A model generated the notes under the pieces. It was not told the DNA's origin, ran no database searches, and saw only the letters and a list, made by a program, of their open reading frames with translations. From Deltaproteobacteria bacterium (GTDB lineage: Bacteria; Desulfobacterota; Desulfobacteria; Desulfobacterales; C00003060), in NCBI GenBank assembly GCA_019307135.1, contig JAFDKF010000038.1, forward strand, positions 1-43,990: a stretch of DNA of 43,990 nucleotides. The letters run 5' to 3'. Position 1 is the first letter of the stretch, and each line of letters starts with the position of its first letter. Made by a program: the position numbers and the translations under genes. Of the stretch, positions 41,316 through 43,990 are shown one piece after another.

Positions 41316-42308
41316 TCATCTTCCAATCACCTTCCAGCAGCGCACCCTGTGGTTGTCGCCTGCACGGTAGAACTCCACTTCCTCTTTTCGGCATCGATCT
41401 TCAACAAGAGGACATCTCCCCTGAAATCTGCACCCGGGAAGCGGGTCCAAAGGGCTCGGTACATCACCCGAAAGGGTTTTCAGTTTACGTCTATGATCCG
41501 GTTCAGGCACGGGTACTGCTGAAAGCAATGCCAGGGTATACGGATGGAGGGGATTATCATAAAGCTCATTTGCCGGAGCATACTCCATGATGTGGCCCAG
41601 GTACATGACAGCAACCGTGTCGCTGATGTAGCCCACCACATTCAAGTCATGGGCGATAAAGAGATAGCTGAGGCCGAGCCGGGCCTGTAGATCTTTGAGG
41701 AGATTGATAATCTGGGCCTGGATCGAGACGTCAAGAGCCGATACTGGTTCATCACATATGATCAAGGAAGGCTCCACGCTCAGGGCCCGTGCTATACCGA
41801 TGCGTTGTCGCTGGCCACCGCTGAATTCATGGGGATAACGATCAGCCCCCCTTGGCGACATACCTACCATCTCCAGAAGTTTTTCGACACGGGCTTTCCG
41901 CTCAGCCCGTCCTTTCACACCCAAGGTCCGCAGCCCTTCTTCTATTGATTCCCCCACAGTCATCCGGGGATTCAGAGAGCCGTATGGATCCTGGAAGATG
42001 ATCTGCATCTCTTTTCGCAAGGGCTTCATTTGGCTCTGGGAAAAGCGGCTGATATTCTGATCCCGAAAAATGATCTTTCCCTCATCGGGTTCAAGCAGCT
42101 TTAGGATAAGTCGGCTGGCCGTGGACTTACCGCACCCGCTCTCTCCCACCAGACCCAGAGTCTTTCCCTCTTCAATATCAAAGTCCACCCCGTCAACAGC
42201 CTGGATCCATCCGATGACCTTTTGCAAAAACCCCCTACGCACCGGGAAGTATTTTTTCAGCCCTTCCACCCTGAGCACAATCTTGTTTGATGACTTGATT
42301 TGTTCCAT
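41316..42308 (-). CDS. oppF: dipeptide/oligopeptide ABC transporter ATPase (OppF/DppF)
   Basis: 330 residues. Walker A GESGCGKST, signature FSGGQRQR, Walker B LIICDEPVSALD, H-loop AHDL. The C-terminal oligopeptide-permease extension with Cys residues (GCRFQGRCPLVEDRC) is the Fe-S-like OppF/DppF tail. Works with OppD to power peptide or nickel uptake through membrane permeases. ATG 42308 gives the common start; a frame reaching 42362 is repeat sequence. Downstream of oppD, separated by a 340-base repeat-filled gap. Confidence 0.92.
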   Translation of the reverse strand: MEQIKSSNKIVLRVEGLKKYFPVRRGFLQKVIGWIQAVDGVDFDIEEGKTLGLVGESGCGKSTASRLILKLLEPDEGKIIFRDQNISRFSQSQMKPLRKEMQIIFQDPYGSLNPRMTVGESIEEGLRTLGVKGRAERKARVEKLLEMVGMSPRGADRYPHEFSGGQRQRIGIARALSVEPSLIICDEPVSALDVSIQAQIINLLKDLQARLGLSYLFIAHDLNVVGYISDTVAVMYLGHIMEYAPANELYDNPLHPYTLALLSAVPVPEPDHRRKLKTLSGDVPSPLDPLPGCRFQGRCPLVEDRCRKEEVEFYRAGDNHRVRCWKVIGR

Positions 42309-42648
42309 ATCTAAACTATATCTCTCGCCCGCTCTCTTCGATCGCTCGAGATCACAGAGCACTCTGAGATAACCTCTTTGGCCTGATTTCTTGAGAGGAA
42401 AAATCAGGCCAAAACGCTCAATCCGCCGTTGGCGGAGTATTTATGATTCTGGTAATACCGTCTTTGAGCAGACCTTCGTTGAATCTGAGATGAGAGATGA
42501 TTCAGGTCCATAGCAATTTGCGTCGTTTGCCTTGTAAATATTTCCCGCCGTAGCGGGATGCATCTTGAGCTGAATTCCCCTCTTCCCGCCTTGCGGGACT
42601 CAAAAACTCTGTGCCTCTGTGCACTCTGCGAGAGATAAAAAACGTGCA
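42309..42648. other. repeat-filled gap between oppD and oppF
   Basis: Short hairpins: GGCCTGATTT / AAATCAGGCC (42380-42410), TCCGCCGTTGGCGGA (42422-42436) and CCCGCCGTAGCGGG (42544-42557). The long spacing is unusual between oppD and oppF, which normally touch. No gene is seen. Confidence 0.6.
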
Positions 42649-43644
42649 TCATTTCGCCCTGCCCTTCCCTGCATAAAGCACGGGACAGCGGCTCAGGTGG
42701 CCCTTCCCATAATCGCACATCTCCGGAAACTGGCCCTGGCAGGTCTCCAGAGCAAAATCACATCTGGGGTGAAATGGGCAGCCACCCGGCTTGCGGGCAG
42801 GGTCTGGCACTGTACCAGGGATGCTGTAAAGCCTCCTCCCACGTTTAGCACGATTCGGCAGTGATGCCAGGAGTCCCTGGGTATAGGGGTGACGGGGATT
42901 ATGAAAGATTTCAGAGGCATTACCCTGCTCCGCAATGATGCCTGCATACATGACGTAAATGCGATTGGCTATACTTGCCACCACGCCCAGGTCATGGGTG
43001 ATGTAAAGAAGCGACATGTGTCGTTTTTTTTGAAGTTCACCGAATAGATTAAGAATCTGCGCCTGAATCGTCACATCAAGGGCCGTGGTCGGTTCATCGG
43101 CAATCACCAGCTCGGGGTTGCATGCCAATGCCATGGCAATCATGACCCGCTGGCGCTGGCCGCCGCTCAGCTCATGGGGATAGTCGGCAAGGCGATCTTC
43201 GGGCGAGGGGATACCCACATCTGTAAGGAGTTGCACACACCTTTGACGGATCTCGCTTTCGCTCACCTTTTCATGAACCATGATCGCCTCCTGGATCTGA
43301 TGCCCTATGGTAAACACAGGATTCAGAGAGGTCATGGGTTCCTGAAAGACCATGGCTATGCGCTTTCCACGAATATTGCGCATCTCCTCTTCACCCAGAT
43401 CCAAAAGGTTTTGCCCCTTGAACAGTACCCTGCCCCCAGCGATCTCACCCGGAGGTCGTGGGATAAGACCGAGTGTGGTCAGGGCTGACACTGTCTTTCC
43501 AGAACCTGACTCACCCACAAGACAGACCGTTTCTCCCTTGCGGACCTCATAGCTTACGCCATCCACGGCCCGGGCAACCCTTTGGTTGCCGTGGAAATAT
43601 ACTTTCAGGTCCTGGACGGAAAGCAGGGCGTTGTTGTTTTTCAT
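42649..43644 (-). CDS. oppD: dipeptide/oligopeptide ABC transporter ATPase (OppD/DppD)
   Basis: 331 residues. Walker A GESGSGKT, signature LSGGQRQR, Walker [14 protein letters not shown]-loop THDLG. Cys-rich oligopeptide tail ([15 protein letters not shown]). Start ATG 43644 gives [17 protein letters not shown]; a TTG at 43665 lies in the end of a repeat. No good ribosome-binding site remains. The permease genes that usually precede it are absent; instead a nested repeat and the terminal repeat follow. Confidence 0.92.
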   Translation of the reverse strand: MKNNNALLSVQDLKVYFHGNQRVARAVDGVSYEVRKGETVCLVGESGSGKTVSALTTLGLIPRPPGEIAGGRVLFKGQNLLDLGEEEMRNIRGKRIAMVFQEPMTSLNPVFTIGHQIQEAIMVHEKVSESEIRQRCVQLLTDVGIPSPEDRLADYPHELSGGQRQRVMIAMALACNPELVIADEPTTALDVTIQAQILNLFGELQKKRHMSLLYITHDLGVVASIANRIYVMYAGIIAEQGNASEIFHNPRHPYTQGLLASLPNRAKRGRRLYSIPGTVPDPARKPGGCPFHPRCDFALETCQGQFPEMCDYGKGHLSRCPVLYAGKGRAK

Positions 43645-43653
43645 AGAAATTAT

Positions 43654-43837
43654 GGCATCTTTCAAAATCGAGCAGAAGTAGTTTACACTTTCTTCGAAAT
43701 GAAGGCCGGGTTTCAGTGTTCAGGTTTCAGGTTTCAGTGTTCAGGTTCTGCCCGTTTCACTCCTGACACCTGACACCTGAAACCTGAATGCAACCAAAAT
43801 GCCAGGAAAAAGTGTAAACTGACTCATGAAGGATGCC
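43654..43837. repeat. nested palindrome, same outer arms as 10539-10755
   Basis: Outer arms GGCATCTTTC...GTAGTTTACACTTTC and AAAAAGTGTAAACTG...ATGAAGGATGCC. Inside, GGTTTCAGTGTTCAGG phrases (43712-43747) face CCTGACACCTGACACCTGAAACC (43762-43787). Cargo differs from the copy at 10539. Confidence 0.8.
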
Positions 43838-43877
43838 AAAATTATTTTCGAATGAGAGGTTTTAAACCATATCGGCG

Positions 43878-43990
43878 AAAATGCCTATTGACTTAGCTGC
43901 CAAAACTCATTCGGGTGGCGGAGGGTCGACGTATGATTTCGTTGTATGTGACGGTTTGGGTGGTCACACAGGCCCGAACCAGCCGATCAA
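43878..43990. repeat. right copy of the 113-bp terminal inverted repeat
   Basis: Exact reverse complement of 1-113. It begins three bases before an ATG whose frame runs off the window (see the adjoining CDS entry). Confidence 0.9.
43881..43990 (+). CDS. possible 5' end of a repeated gene
   Basis: Open frame MPIDLAAKTHSGGGG, then STYDFVVCDGLGGHTGPNQP, to the edge. Because the duplicated sequence starts at AAA-ATG, the repeat may be a multicopy coding sequence, for example of an insertion sequence. No transposase motif is visible in 36 codons and the upstream site is weak. It may be non-coding. Confidence 0.25.
   Translation, partial: MPIDLAAKTHSGGGGSTYDFVVCDGLGGHTGPNQPI

Overview
The window looks like chromosomal DNA of an uncultured anaerobic member of the Desulfobacterota (former Deltaproteobacteria), probably a sulfate reducer or syntroph. 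The signs are a ferredoxin-linked 2-oxoacid oxidoreductase beside an HdrA-MvhD fusion with an in-frame UGA read as selenocysteine, multihaem c-type cytochromes preceded by sigma-54-type promoters, a two-gene SUF system (SufC-SufB), an NtrC-type regulator, and intergenic repeat families that I associate with this group. The assignment rests on gene content only. The first and last 113 bases are perfect inverted copies of each other, so the window probably ends in a multicopy repeat at both sides.

Layout. 1-1.4 kb: a Yip1-domain gene cut at its 5' side, a small HTH/Zn-ribbon regulator, a small membrane protein, tRNA-Pro(GGG). 1.5-3.8 kb: LD-carboxypeptidase and a beta-lactamase-fold serine hydrolase. 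4.0-6.6 kb: sufC, sufB and a HAD protein. 6.6-7.9 kb: a lysine riboswitch with terminator ahead of dapA. 8.1-11.1 kb: DUF2784, Hsp20, an ArsA/Get3-like ATPase and a small CPMC protein. 11.1-12.3 kb: mostly repeats. 12.3-15.8 kb: sensor kinase, coiled-coil lipoprotein and sigma-54 activator (QseE-QseG-QseF-like order). 15.9-17.3 kb: NagZ and a Cys-rich small protein. 17.6-20.4 kb: tRNA-Arg(ACG), tadA, an MBL protein, a membrane protein. 20.6-22.6 kb: cysS and ispF. 22.8-25.2 kb: gpmA, a YkgJ-type Cys-cluster protein, a truncated hotdog thioesterase, an HTH protein. 25.4-31.0 kb: korA, korB-korC fusion, korD, hdrA-mvhD. 31.2-38.0 kb: galU-like, rsmA, fcl, gmd and a MurU-AmgK fusion. 38.4-41.2 kb: two paralogous multihaem cytochromes. 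41.3-43.6 kb: oppF and oppD.

How the genes fit together. Several act on the envelope: LdcA, NagZ and MurU-AmgK are peptidoglycan-recycling steps, and galU, gmd and fcl supply sugar nucleotides. The kor-hdr cluster would move electrons from 2-oxoacid oxidation through ferredoxin into an Hdr-type flavin complex. The cytochromes would be exported electron carriers under sigma-54 control. The dapA attenuator ties lysine synthesis to lysine level.

The most unusual feature is the repeat landscape. Nearly every intergenic gap, including gaps inside operons, holds short-phrase palindromes, often placed one inside another. Two small GC-rich families stand out. One is a 64-bp element with five copies of exactly equal length, two of them inside the beta-lactamase-like gene with the frame kept open. 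The other is a 66-68-bp element with 5-bp target duplications at two sites; an unoccupied version of one site is also present in the window. The fcl and MurU-AmgK genes also seem to carry in-frame palindromic insertions. This resembles the protein-invading palindromic elements of Rickettsia and may be a little-described class in this lineage.
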